Under the pieces are notes generated by a model. The model was not told the DNA's origin. It saw only the letters and a list, made by a program, of their open reading frames with translations, and did no database searches. Made by a program: the position numbers and the translations under genes. This document shows, one piece after another, positions 1 through 11,340 of a stretch of 64,000 bases of DNA. The stretch covers positions 82,385,574 through 82,449,573 of the forward strand of contig NC_087063.1 of assembly GCF_963678635.1 (NCBI RefSeq). The letters run 5' to 3'. The number at the start of each line of letters is the position of its first letter. Positions within the stretch are counted from its first letter, which is position 1. This DNA is from Symsagittifera roscoffensis (Eukaryota > Xenacoelomorpha > Acoela > Convolutidae).

Positions 1-650
1 GGGGTCGGGGGACCTCTCTTCTCAATGAATTAGCTGAAACGGCTAATAAGTAATCTGAGGTGTTATTCGTTTTCGGAAACAATTATCTGGGAAGATTGTC
101 CGATGATGAAATTATCGCCAAAATATGAGGTTTTACTGATTCCTTGAACAAAAAATCAAATTACGTTTTGCCGCGTTCCTGCCTCGCATGGATCATTATT
201 TTAAGTGGGGCGGCGAGTTTGGGAACTGGGTGATTTCTGTTACCAGGATAACTAAGAAACTCCAGCGAGCGTTTGGCCACAAGGTGGCATCGGCAAAAAA
301 ATTTGAGCGAAAAGACTGTTTTTAAATAATTCTGGCGAAATTGACGAACCTTACCATTTGAATGAGCCTGGTTTCAAGCATATGCTTACGTTCATTGAAC
401 TGGAGTGCCATAATTTTGTTGCTCATATTTAATTGTTTAATGTTCCTTCTGCTTGCGTATTCATATTAAAAATATTTTTTTCTGATGTTTTTTGAAACGA
501 AGAGAATTGTTTGGCATGTCGAAAGAGGTTATGGCTAATTGTTTTGTCAGCTTTGGGTCGCTTTCAACTGTCTGTGAACTACAACTGAGCTTAAATATTA
601 GGTTCCATTACGTGAATAGCCTGAGAAAGCACAATAATTTTGAACTTTTA
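1..650. other. Left edge, no gene recognised
   Basis: I see no open frame with recognisable protein character, no RNA gene and no clear repeat in this stretch. Composition is AT-rich like the rest of the host DNA. The tandem array to the right starts close to position 650. Confidence 0.6.
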
Positions 651-3240
651 TTTTTTTGACAGCGATAGTCGCTGTGTGGCGTGCTTGGTGCCGCAGCTGT
701 TCTCGTGGATCTTCTCTTCCGCTTCAGCTGTGTTTTTATCCCCTCCTGTTAACTGGGCATTTGTTCGCGCACTGTTTGCCTTGTAATGTTGTGTGATTTT
801 TTTTATACTAAACTTTACTATGCAGTTCAGGCCTCTGCCGCATTTGGCTTTGTCGCATGTGCTTGCTGGTTCTCTGCCTGTGCCGCCTGGTGCAGCAGTT
901 GTATTCCTGGACAGTCTCTTCAACCTCGGGCATGTATGTTCTCGCCTCCCCTAGTGCTAGCTTGGGTTCTTTTTTTGCGTTGCCTGCTTAGCCCAAGTGG
1001 CTTTTTGTTTAGTCTGGCGTATAAGGTTAAGGTTACTCGTTCGCGGCGCTCTGGATGCTTTCAGTTTAGCTGAAGGGGTAGGCAAACTGTGCATTTGCTC
1101 GCGCACTGTTTGCCTTGTTTTGTGTTGTGTGATTTATTTTGATTTGTATTAAACTTTACTATGCTGTTTAGGTCTCTGACGCAGTTGGCTTCGTCGCTTG
1201 TGCTTGGCTGATTCTCCGCCTGTGTTGCTTAGTGCAGCAGTTGTATTCCTGGACAGTCTCTTCAACCTCGGGTATGTATGTTCTCGCCTCCCCTAGTGCT
1301 AGCTTGGGTTCTTTTTTTGCGTTGCCTGCTTAGCCCAAATGGCTTTTTGTTTAGTCTGGCGTATAAGGTTAAGGTTACTCGTTCGCGGCGCTCTGGATGC
1401 TTTCAGTTTAGCTGAAGGGGTAGGCAAACTGGGCATTTGCTCGCGCACTGTTTGCCTTGTGTTGTGTGATTTATTTTGATTTGTATTAAACTTTACTATG
1501 CTGTTTAGACCTCTGGCGCAGTTGGCTTCGTCGCTTGTGCTTGGCTTAGTCGCTTGTGCTTGACTGTTTCTCTGCCTGTACTGCCTAGTGCAGCAGTTGT
1601 CTTCCTGGACCGTCTCTTCAACCTCGGGTTGGTGTGTTTTCCACTCCCCTAGTGCTAGCTCAGGTTTTTTTTGCGTTGCCCAAGTGGCTTTTTGCTTAGT
1701 CTGGTGTCTAAGGTTGCTGGTTCGCGGCGCACTTGAGGCTTTCAGTTTAGCTGAGTGGTTACGCAAACTGTGCATTAGCTCGCGCAAAGTTTGCCTTGTT
1801 TTGTGTTGAGTGATATACTTTGATTCATATTAAAAATTACTAGACTGTTTAGGTCTATGGCGCAGTTGGCTTCGTCGCTTGTGCCTTGCTGATTCTCTGC
1901 CTGTGCTGCCTAGTGCAGAAGTTGTCTTCCTGGCCGTCTCTTCAATCTCGGAAATGTGTGTTCTCCCCTCCTCTAGTGCTAGCTTAGGTTTTTTTGCGTT
2001 GCCTGCTTAGCCCAAGTGGCTTTTTGCTTAAACTGTTGTCTCAGGTTAAGGTTGCTCGTTCGCGGCGATCTTGAGGCTTTCAGTTTAGCTGAGGGATGGC
2101 AAACTGTGCATTTGCTCGCGCACTGTTTGTCTTGTTTTGTGTAATTTATTTTGATTTGTATTAAACTTTACTATGCTGTTTAGACCTCTGGCGCAGTTGG
2201 CTTCGTCACTTGTGCTTGGCTTAGTCGCTTGTGCTTGACTGTTTCTCTGCCTGTACTGCCTAAAGCAGCAGTTATCTTCCTGGACCGTCTCTTCAACCTC
2301 GGAAATGTGTGTTCTCCCCTCCTCTAGTGCTAGCTTAGGTTTTTTTTTGCGTTGCCTGCTTAGCCCAAGTGGCTTTTTGCTTAAACTGTTGTCTCAGGTT
2401 AGGGTTGCTCGTTCGCGGCGATCTTGAGGCTTTCAGTTTAGCTGAGGGATGGCAAACTGTGCATTTGCTCGCGCACTGTTTGCCTTGTTTTGTGTTGTGT
2501 GATTTATTTTGATTTGTATTAAACTTTACTATGCTGTTTAGGTCTCTGACGCAGTTGGCTTCGTCGCTTGTGCTTGGCTGATTCTCCGCCTGTGTTGCTT
2601 AGTGCAGAAGTTGTCTTCCTGGACCGTCTCTTCAACCTCGGGAATGTTTGTTCTCCCCTCCCCTAGTGCTAGCTTAGGTTTTTTTTTGCGTTGCCTGCTT
2701 AGCCCAAGTGGCTTTTTGCTTAGTCTGTTGTCAAAGGTTAAGGTTGCTCGTTCGCGGCGCTCTTGAGGCTTTCAGTTTAGCTGAGGGGGTAGGCAAACTG
2801 AGCACTTGCTCGCGCACTGTTTGCCTTGTTTTGTGTTGAGTGATTTATTTAGGCCTCTGGCGCAGTTGGCTTCGTCACTTGTTCTTGACTGGTTCTCTGC
2901 CTGCGCTACCTAGTGCAGCAGTTATCTTCCTGGACCGTCTCTTCAACCTCGGGTTGGTGTGACCTCCCCTCGCCTAGTGCTAGCTTAGGTTCTTTTTTCC
3001 GTCGACTGCTAAGCCCAAGTGGCTTTTTGCTTAGTCTGGTGTCTAAGGTTAATTTGCTCGTTTGCGGAGCTTTTGCGGCTTTCAATTTAGCTTAGGGGTT
3101 AGGCAAACTATGCATTTGTTCGCGCAGTTTGCCTTGTGTTGTGTGATTTATTTTGATTTATATTAAACTTTACTATGCTGTTTAGGCCTCTGGTGCAGTT
3201 GGCTTGGTCGCTTGTGCTTGGCTGGTTCACTGGCTGTGCT
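650..3240. repeat. Tandem array, unit about 340 bp, about 8 copies
   Basis: The phrase CGCGCACTGTTTGCC and close variants recur near 765, 1098, 1443, 1786, 2115, 2470, 2812 and 3122, giving a period of about 310-355 bp. Each unit also holds a GTCTCTTCAACCTCGG block, a CTAGTGCTAGCTTAGGT block and a GGCTTTCAGTTTAGCTGAG block in fixed order. Copies differ by substitutions and small indels, so this is a diverged satellite or minisatellite. The short ORFs inside it recur with the repeat and are not genes. The unit is more GC-rich than the flanks. Confidence 0.9.
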
Positions 3241-3289
3241 GTCTAAGGCAACAAATGAATGTCAAGGCAACAAATGAACGTCATATTAA

Positions 3290-5110
3290 ACAGAAAAAGA
3301 AACAAAACTATCTTAACAATCAAACTCTTTTGAACTCAAAATCTGATTTATATTGACAATTTTCTTGATTTGTCACATATGTTTACGCCCAAAAGCTGAT
3401 ATACACTGATGATTTTCTGTAATTTTGTTGCATATTTTTGAGCTCCAAATCTGGTTTATTTAGACAACTTTCTTGATTTGGTTCATATGTTTAAAAACGA
3501 AATCTGATTTACAAAGATGATTTTCAAATATTTAATTTGCATATTCTTGAGCTAAAAATGGGATTTATATTAACCAATTTCTTCATTTATTACATTGGTT
3601 TTTGCTAAACATCTTGTTTACATTGATAATTTTCAAATAATTTTATTGCATAATTTTGAGCTCAAAATGTGATTTATATTGACCAATTTCTTCATTTGGT
3701 ACATAGGTTTTTGCCCAGGATCTGACTTGCAATGATAATTTTCTATGACTTGATTGCATATTTTCGAGCTCAAAATCTGGTTTCTATTGACAATTTTCTT
3801 GAATCGCTACATATGTTTTTGCCCAAAATCTGATTTACAATGATGACTTTCTATATTTTTGTTGCATAATTTTGAGCTCAAAATTAGATTTTTATCGACC
3901 TTTTTCTCTATTTGTTACATTAATTTTTCCCATTATCTGGTTGACATTAATAGTTTTTTAAACATTTTAGCGCATATCTTTGAGCTCAAAATCTGATTTA
4001 TATTGACCAGTTTCTTCATTTGTTACATAGGTTTTTGCCCAAGATCTGATTTGCAATGATGATTTTCTATGACTTCATTGGATATTTTCGAGCTCAAAAT
4101 CTGGTTTATATTGACAATTTTTTTTAAGCGTTTTATATATTTTTGCCCAAAATCTGATTTACAATGATGACTTTCTATACTTTTGTTGCATATTTTTGAG
4201 CTCAAAATTAGGTTTTTATCGACCTTTTTCTCTATTTGTTACATTGGTTTTTCCTATTATCTGGTTGACATTGATAGTTTTTTAATAACTTTAGTGCATA
4301 TTTTCGAGCTCAAAATCTGATTTTTATTGACCATTTTCTTCATTTGTTACCAATGTTTTTGCCCATGATCTGACTTACAATGATGATTTTCTATGATTTG
4401 ATTGCATATTTCCGAGCTCAAAATCTGGTTTATATTGACAATTTTCTTGAATCGTTACATTTGTTTTTGCCCAAAATCTGATTCACAATGATGATTTTCT
4501 ATATTTTTGAGCTCAAAAATGAATTTTTAGCGCCCTTTTTCTCTATTTAAAACATTGTTTTCTGCCCAATATCTAATTTACATCGATAGTTTTTTAATAT
4601 TTTTATTGCATATTTTTGAGTTCAAACTCTGATTTATTTTGACCAATTTCTTCATTTGTTACATGTTTTTGCCCAAAATCTGATTTACAATGATGATTTT
4701 CTACATTTTTATTGCATATTTTCAGCTCAAGAATTGATTTTTAGCGACCTTTTTCTCTTTTTAATACATAGGTTTTTGCCCAATATCTGATTTATATTAA
4801 TGGTTTTTCAATATTTTTATTGCATATTTTTGAGCTCAAAATCTGATTTATATTGACCATTTTCTTCATTTGTTAAATATGTTTTTGCCCAAAACCTGAT
4901 TTACAATGATGCTTTTCTATATTTTTGTTGCCTATTTTTGAGCTCAAGAATTGATTTTTAGCGACCTTTTTCTCTTTTTAATACATAGGTTTTTGCCCAA
5001 TATCTGATTTACATTAATGGTTTTTCAATATTTTTATTGCATATTTTGTGCCCAAAATCTTGTTTATATTGATGATTTTCATAATTTGTGTTACTTGGTT
5101 TGAATTCAAC
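3290..5110. repeat. Tandem array, unit about 108 bp, about 16 copies
   Basis: TTTTTGAGCTCAAAATCTG and variants recur about every 95-120 bp (for example near 3657, 3776, 3980, 4090, 4304, 4414 and 4829). They alternate with TTTTGCCCAAAATCTGATT and GATGATTTTCTA blocks. The array is very AT-rich and its sequence differs from the array to its left. Two short direct copies of AAGGCAACAAATGAA mark the junction at about 3245-3280. No coding content is seen. Confidence 0.9.
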
Positions 5111-6469
5111 TTTTGTTTTGAGTTTCAAAAAGCATGCTTTTAGAAAGAGAAAAATCAATTATTTAGACAATATAATCCATTTTTTTGACAACATTATCGA
5201 TTTTTTGTGGGTCCTAGATTTTATTGCAACTTTATGGCAATAGCAATAGTTTTGTTGTGATTTTATGGCAAAAGCAATCAAATTTCTTGCGATTCCAGGG
5301 CGAAAAAATAAACTTTGTTGAGATTATGTGGAGATAAAAATAGACTTTAGTGGAATTATAATGCAATATAATCTTCATGAAAATAATCTATTTTTTTTTT
5401 ATTATAATAGAAAATATTGCCTAAATTGGTTACACATAATCGATTATCATGGCAACTTTTTCGGCAAACTTTCTCAAGATAATCTATTTTTATCCAAGAA
5501 ACTTCGGTGCGGGCTGTACGCTGCGCTTTGAGGCTTCAATTTACCTGAGGTCTAGGCAAACTGTGCGTTTACTAGCTCTCAGTTTGTCTCGTTGTGTCGA
5601 GTGGTTTATATTGATGATTTTCTGTGGTTTTATAGCACATTTTCGTGCTCAAAACTTGATTTATTTTGCCAAAATCCATGATTTTTCAACAAAAATTTTG
5701 GCTCAAAATCTGATTCATATTGATGATTTTGTGTTTTATTTCATATCTTTGTACTGAAAATCTCCATATTTTTGTGCTGAAATTAATGATTTTGTGGTTT
5801 ATTCCAAATTTTTGTGCTGAAGATCCATTTTGTGCTGAAAATCTGATTTCCAATTAATTATTTTAACAAAATTTTTACTTTAGGCACGTGTTTCATTATT
5901 AAAAACCACGAATAAAGTGTTCTTAACTTATTTTGAACAAATTATTTATTTTAACATAATTTTTATATTTGGAACGTGTTTCATTATTTAAAAAAATCGC
6001 GAACAAAGAGTTTTTGACTTATTTTCAAAAAACAAACAGGAGCTTAAGAACTGATTGAAGCAATTTGATATGGACTTTTTAGGCTACAAAATGGAAATTT
6101 TTTCGACCCAAAAAATGTGATTTCAAAGGTCTTGCGAAATCCATTCAAATCAAATTTTAATGTCAAAAACATTTTTTTTTCTACCGTTGTAATCCGTTTA
6201 AAATATCTAATCTTTGTCTAATGAATTTTGCATGTGAATGAGCTACCAGAAACCGTATTTTAAACAGTATATCTGGATAAAAATTGATTTACAACCATTT
6301 CTATATCAAGTTTGTCAGTGCGGGTAAAACATGAAACGCAATTATAGAAATTTCGAAAAAATATATGTATTCGAAATTTCCACAAATTTGACTTGAAGGA
6401 CATATAATATCTAATCTTCTAATAAATATAAAACTAACTAAAATTATTTTAAAAAACGAGCACATGCAT
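5111..6469. other. AT-rich intergenic stretch
   Basis: Apart from the chimeric repeat at 5500-5860 I see no gene. The part nearest 6470 probably includes the 3' UTR of the RING/WWE gene on the minus strand. Small ORFs here have no recognisable domain. Confidence 0.5.
5500..5860. repeat. Chimeric relic joining both tandem-repeat units
   Basis: Positions 5525-5622 match part of the 340-bp unit in diverged form: GAGGCTT, then GAGGTCTAGGCAAACTGTGCG, then GTTTGTCTCGTTGTG. They run directly into TTGATGATTTTCTGTGG and GTGCTCAAAACTTGATTT of the 108-bp unit. Further diverged 'GTGCTGAAAATC' pieces follow to about 5860. This suggests that the two arrays were once parts of a larger repeat. Confidence 0.6.
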
Positions 6470-8123
6470 CTACAATTTGGTGCATCGAAAGGTTCCGGAT
6501 AACATTTCAGTATCCGATTGACGACTCGATAATTCGCCAGTTGCTGATGAACTTGAACTTGTTTGTTGACTCTGCTCATTTTCAGCGTCAACTACCTTCT
6601 TAAAGCTAGACACAATCTCGGTTTTGATTCCCGAAATTCCTTTCACTTCCTCTGGTTTTATAGACTGGTCTTCCGTAGTCAACCGTTTGATGTTTCGAGA
6701 CCTTCCAGTCATGTTTTGTCTGTACTGGATCATCCTATTGAAATCAATAACATACACATACCCACTGATCATAAGTTCGAACTGGCCTTCGGCCAATTGG
6801 CTTTCGGATTCTTGCTCGTTTTTCTTCATAGCTGCAAATGATGTTTTCGATTTTTGAGTTGATTTGGTTAAACTGGAGTCGGATGACAGTTTGTTGAATT
6901 GTGAGAGGAACTTCTCAAGTTCCTGACTTGTTCTCTCATCGTACTCCCACCAGCCTGAAACTCAATTAGATTCGAAAAAAATCAGTTTTTATTGAGATTT
7001 TTTTCAAAATCACCCATCAATTTAAATCTAAAAGTAAGCGAATAAAAATCAGTTTGAAACTTACAGCAAAAAAGTCTACGTTTATCTGCCAACTCTATAG
7101 GTTATCAAAACCTGGAGAAAATTTTTTAAAAACAAGCATCTGCAAAAATTGAATTGCATTAAGCAACCGATTGTGTGCTATCAACCATAAAAAGTTAGCT
7201 TCAGAATTTTACATAAAAGTAGAAATACGCCTCGAATTTGCACAAACTCGAGGCTCAGCAAAAACTCCAATTAGCAAAAATCTGCAATCTAGTAAATTTG
7301 AGTCTCACGCACTAACCATTCAGCCACGAATGCTTCAAATGCCTAAAAACTAGCCACCAATAACGCAGCTACATATGCTAACAAATTGCCAATTCTATGC
7401 AGCAAAAGTAGCACCAAATACAAAAAGATACAATTTTGCATGTAATAAATCGTAAATGATAAAGCCACATTAGTGTATAAATTATTCATTTAAAAAATTT
7501 CTGAAATCGAGGTTTATTGATGTTGTTTGAAACAAATAGCTTTCTTCGGTTCACTTGATGAATTAAAAATGCATCAGCTGTGTAAACTTATAACTATTCG
7601 AGAGTCAAAGCAAATGTTATCAATAAGCTGTAAAGGTGCAACAAATTGCCAAACATTTTGTATTGCCATTTCCATGCGGGAAATATTGTTGCTTTAAGTC
7701 GCAAAAAAGAAAGTTCGTACTTTTACATATTGCTTCGCAAGTGTAATAAGAAGTACGTAACATACCTTTGTACCCAGAATAGAACCATCGCACGTTATTG
7801 TTCGAAACAGCAGCAGAACTACAAGTCAGTGAATCCTCACTGACTTCTTTTTCATTCCCATTTTCGTCCAGACTGTCCATCACTTTTTTCTTGAGAGGCG
7901 ACACCGTCGCACTGTTTTCTAGCAGCAACTCCGGTTGGGTTAAAATAGTTTCTGATATTTGAGCTCTGCACATTGCACATTTTCCTGTTCTTAAAGCAAC
8001 TCCTTTTATGCACAGAAAGCAGAATTTGTGTTGACAGACTGGCAGTTTCACAGGTAGAACGAAAAGCTCCAGACATACTGGACATCTGGTTTCTTCCTCT
8101 TCTGTGGCTTCGTTTGAGGCCAT
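6470..8123 (-). CDS. RNF146: RING + WWE E3 ubiquitin ligase, RNF146/Iduna-like
   Basis: Two-exon gene. Exon 1 is 8123-7766 and exon 2 is 6954-6470. The intron has a GTATG donor at 7765 and a TTTCAG acceptor at 6955. The exons sum to 843 nt, which gives 280 residues without a frame break. Exon 1 encodes a C3HC4 RING (CPVC..CQHKFCFLC..CAMCRAQI). The split WWE domain starts RWFYSGYKG at the end of exon 1 and continues WWEYDERTSQELE in exon 2, ending near IQYRQN..GRSRNIKR. In RNF146 proteins the WWE domain binds iso-ADP-ribose of poly-ADP-ribosylated substrates and activates the RING to ubiquitinate them; axin and tankyrase are known targets. The basic YRQ..R patch needed for PAR contact is retained. 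The start at 8123 is the first ATG before the RING; the open frame upstream has only a TTG. Human RNF146 is somewhat longer, mainly in its tail. Confidence 0.9.
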
Positions 8124-8149
8124 GATAACGACTGTGACCAACTGTTCAA

Positions 8150-8960
8150 AACTATCTGAAAGTTTACATATAACTCAAGAAATAGTTCCAATTTTTGCTA
8201 TTTCTATTTTTCAAAACGGCTTTTTATTCCAATTTTTGTTCCAATCAAGCGAATGATCCATTCGGTAATGTTTCAAAATATAGCCAATACAACTTCAATA
8301 CAGCAAAAGAGTCAACGAACGCAAGTAAACAAAAAAAAACACTGGCTTATTTTTGAAAAAATCTCAACTTTCCAATTTCCAAGAAAAAATTAGATGGCCT
8401 TAAAGCTCTTTGAAAAATGATTGTCACTTTTTTGATAAAATTAAGCCAACTTAAGAAATCTGAACCAATAGGTGATAATTTTTTTTCACTGGAAAATCTG
8501 ATAGTTAATTTCGACGTTCGAAATTAGAAGTCGATCACGTTTTTCAGAACCTTTACACTTTTGCTGTTCAATAATGAAGTTTGCATTCCTTTTAACAAAA
8601 GAAATTAACTCAGCTTAAAAAGAAATCAAAAGTCATACCGCGAAAAAGTAAGAACGCGAACAAAGTTTAAGACGTTAAAAAACGAAACAGAAAAAATCAC
8701 GACCTATATAAGAGTCTGAACTACGTTTATCGACTCCTAAAAAGCTAGATAGTTCACCAGTAATTCTTATCTAAGAAACAACTTGTAACCATACAGAAAC
8801 GTGTGCTCTGGCACTTCATTTGTTCAAAATTGAACTAGTATTTTGTTTTACTAATGTTTTCTTTAATCTTATTTGTATTAGATAACCGCTGTCGAATTAC
8901 GCCTCACAGTTTTAGACGAGGGAAAGAATCAAAACTGAAAAAAAAGACAGACTTTTGAGT
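8150..8960. other. Intergenic, upstream of the RING/WWE gene
   Basis: AT-rich with no supported gene. It probably contains the promoter of the minus-strand RING/WWE gene, but no specific element can be assigned. Confidence 0.4.
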
Positions 8961-9693
8961 CTGCGATAAATAATCATTGTAACGAAAATTTTGAAGCAGT
9001 AACATTGCATAGAATTTCATCAGAGTTAACATGGTGCAAATTTTTCTCCGAATTTCTGCACCAAAATTTTAGCCCAAATTTGGTTCATTTTGGCTTTTTT
9101 CAATTAATCAAAAACTACGCTGAAAGTACTCTGTTAATTGATGAAAAATATATATCACAAGAGGCTTCTTACGCAGCCCAACAAAAATCTAGAATGGTTA
9201 AATCTTCAAAAACTTGTATAAGAGAAAATATTTTTGCTTGATAATCAAGAAATGTGATTTTTACTATATAAAACACAATATCTTTGCTTAAAAACAAATT
9301 TTAATCAATTTACTCAAATTTTTTGAGATTTAACTTTTCTGGAACTTTGTTGGCTTGTGTAAGAGGCTTCTTGTGATATATATTTCTTATCAATTAACAA
9401 CGTAGTTTCAGCGTAGTTTTTGATTAATTGAAAAAAGCCAAAATGAACCAAATTTGGGCTAAAATTTTGGTGCAGAAATTCGGAGAAAAATTTGCACCAT
9501 GTTAACTCTGATGAAATTCTATGCAATTTTTGTTCTCTTCACTTTTTGTCTAATAGTGTAATATAAACCCAAATTGAGAAAAACGCGTTTGAAATTTCAA
9601 GTGTTGTTCAATTTGTCCGGATAATTTAAATCAGCACTGTAGCTAGTTACTGCTTCGAAACTTTCGTTACAATGATTATTTATCGCAGAATCA
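8961..9693. repeat. Foldback (long inverted repeat) element
   Basis: The left arm, about 8961-9210, is repeated in reverse orientation at about 9330-9690. Both arms carry CTGCGATAAATAATCATTG at the outer end and the same stretch of about 200 bp, from TTGCATAGAATTTCATCAGA to the AGGCTTCTTAC block. The right arm has about 105 bp extra (about 9540-9645) between these two parts. Arm identity is high, around 95% by eye in the shared part. The identical small ORFs on opposite strands are a consequence of this symmetry. It looks like a foldback or MITE-like insertion. Confidence 0.85.
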
Positions 9694-9879
9694 GAAGATT
9701 ATGTTTGTGCTCTTTCACACATGTTCTTTCACGACAAAGCATGAATGAAAAATGAAATATTAGAACGCATGAATGAAAAAAGAAATAATTTGCATAGTTT
9801 CACCACTTTTCTGGGCTCTTTCACAATTTTCCGGCATCTTTCCCTCAGAAAGAGCAAAAACATATTCATCAACGAGTAG

Positions 9880-9985
9880 AACATAGTTGAAGATGGCCTC
9901 GCACAAAAGAGCCGCACTCGGACATTTCGTGCCCTCAGGCCGGGCTCTTTTTCCCTCGGGCAACTTTCAACTATGTACTAAGTAC
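9880..9985. repeat. Short inverted-repeat element (MITE-like)
   Basis: ACATAGTTGAA near 9880 is mirrored by TTCAACTATGT near 9965. The interior of about 100 bp is GC-richer and itself partly palindromic (GCCCTCAGGCCGGGC). This is consistent with a tiny non-autonomous element. Family not assigned. Confidence 0.4.
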
Positions 9986-10029
9986 TACAAAGAATGTCTT
10001 TTTTTTTTAGTTTTGATTCTTTCCCTTGC

Positions 10030-10180
10030 CCCGTATTTATTGCACCATATTAGTTCTGATGAAACTCTAAGCAATTTTTGTTCTCTTCACTTTTTGTCTA
10101 ACCTGCATTAGCAAAAACGTGATTGAAAGTTCCAAGTTTTGTTCATTTTGTCCGGATAAATTAAATCAGCACTGCACTTG
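10030..10180. repeat. Diverged second copy of the 9490-9640 segment
   Basis: The order GATGAAACTCTAAGCAATTT, TTGTTCTCTTCACTTTTTGTC, TTTTGTCCGGATAA, AAATCAGCACTG closely matches 9498-9640 in the right arm of the foldback element, in the same orientation. It is a dispersed repeat fragment with no coding content. Confidence 0.7.
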
Positions 10181-10829
10181 AGGAGAAGCCCATTGGGCCA
10201 AAAGGTGGTCATACAAAAATTTGAGCAACAAAAAATGGAACTTTGAAGGTTCGAAAATCCCCACCGAAACAAACATGCATAAATTTGATTTTTGTAATTC
10301 AGATGACTTAATGAGGCGCCGAAGCCAACATAAAATATGCGAAAAAAAAAAAAAAAAATTTTAAGGCAATTGAAGCCGATGTTTTTTGAAGCAATTGAAG
10401 CCGAAGTACAATTTTAGGCGAGAAAAAAGTTCTTGTAGCAACATTGTTGATAAAAATGCTTAATTCGAATAAAACGTCTAAATGGCAAAATAGCAAAAAT
10501 GTTAGCTGAAGTCAGGCAGATTTAACAAAAAGATTAAGTTAGACAATTTGATTACCGGAAAGTTTGTACTACAATTTGCTAATCACCAGCACAAACAGCA
10601 CAAAAAACAGTTTCAAGAATTAAGGAAATCTCAATTCCAGTAAAAATGTCTATGCTGTATGAATAAAATAGGGTGGAAAATTTTACGAAAACATTTTACT
10701 CAAAAAAACCCTTCAAATAACTGATAATTGCCAATGCCACCCCTTTACAGTCTTCCCGCTCCATAGCTTAGCAAGCGGACCGGAAATTGGAATGCTGGAT
10801 AAAACTGCTTGCTTGAAAAAAAATCTTTC

Positions 10830-11340
10830 TCCTAAATGGATGACGCTTGCCAATGAATGCCCAAAAAACAGATTGATAGGCAAAATCTGACTGGTTGCTT
10901 GCTAATTTAGGGAGTTTCCCAAGGCTCTGTAATGGCTCCACTTTTTTTCGTATTATGCACATCACTGATAGCCTTACTGATAGCTTAGTGTACCTGAAAA
11001 ATTGATTAAGTTTTTTGCTGATGATACAATGCTTTTCATTGAGATTCCCAAAATGGCACTGAAAACTAACTTTGCTCGATTAAAATTAGGCTTTCACGGC
11101 TTAAATTAGTCTTAAATAAGCTATTGTAAGTCTGCACGCCGACCGTATTAGCTGGAAATTAGACCAAAATTTTTGTACTGGTTTTTATCGACACAGAATA
11201 TTGCTCGAATCACGACAGAAAGGGCTTTAATATGATATATCGCTCGAACAATCCCGATGATTATTTGTGGTACCTGATTTGGCGTGGATAACACAAAACG
11301 AAAAAGAACTTAAACATACCGGTCAAATGGTCGGAACAAC
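10830..11340 (+). pseudogene. LINE (non-LTR) reverse transcriptase relic
   Basis: Near 10911-10961 the translation reads GVSQGSVMAPLFF, the conserved RT motif usually written GVPQGSVLxPLLF. About 55 bases later, in another frame, FFADDTMLFIEI is the RT catalytic YADD-type box. Frameshifts and stops separate them, so the copy is dead. The stretch after 11100 continues in decayed form (…FNMIYRSNNPDDYL…). It matches parts of 57190-58735 (see there), so both are probably pieces of one LINE family. The clade is uncertain. Confidence 0.65.

Noticed and set aside
786-3095. ORFs in the 340-bp array (for example 786-1073 and 1299-1787)
   Set aside because: They follow the repeat unit, change frame between copies and show no constraint.
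3290-5110. CRISPR-like array of regular repeats
   Set aside because: Units are head-to-tail with no unique spacers, and the DNA is eukaryotic. This is a satellite.
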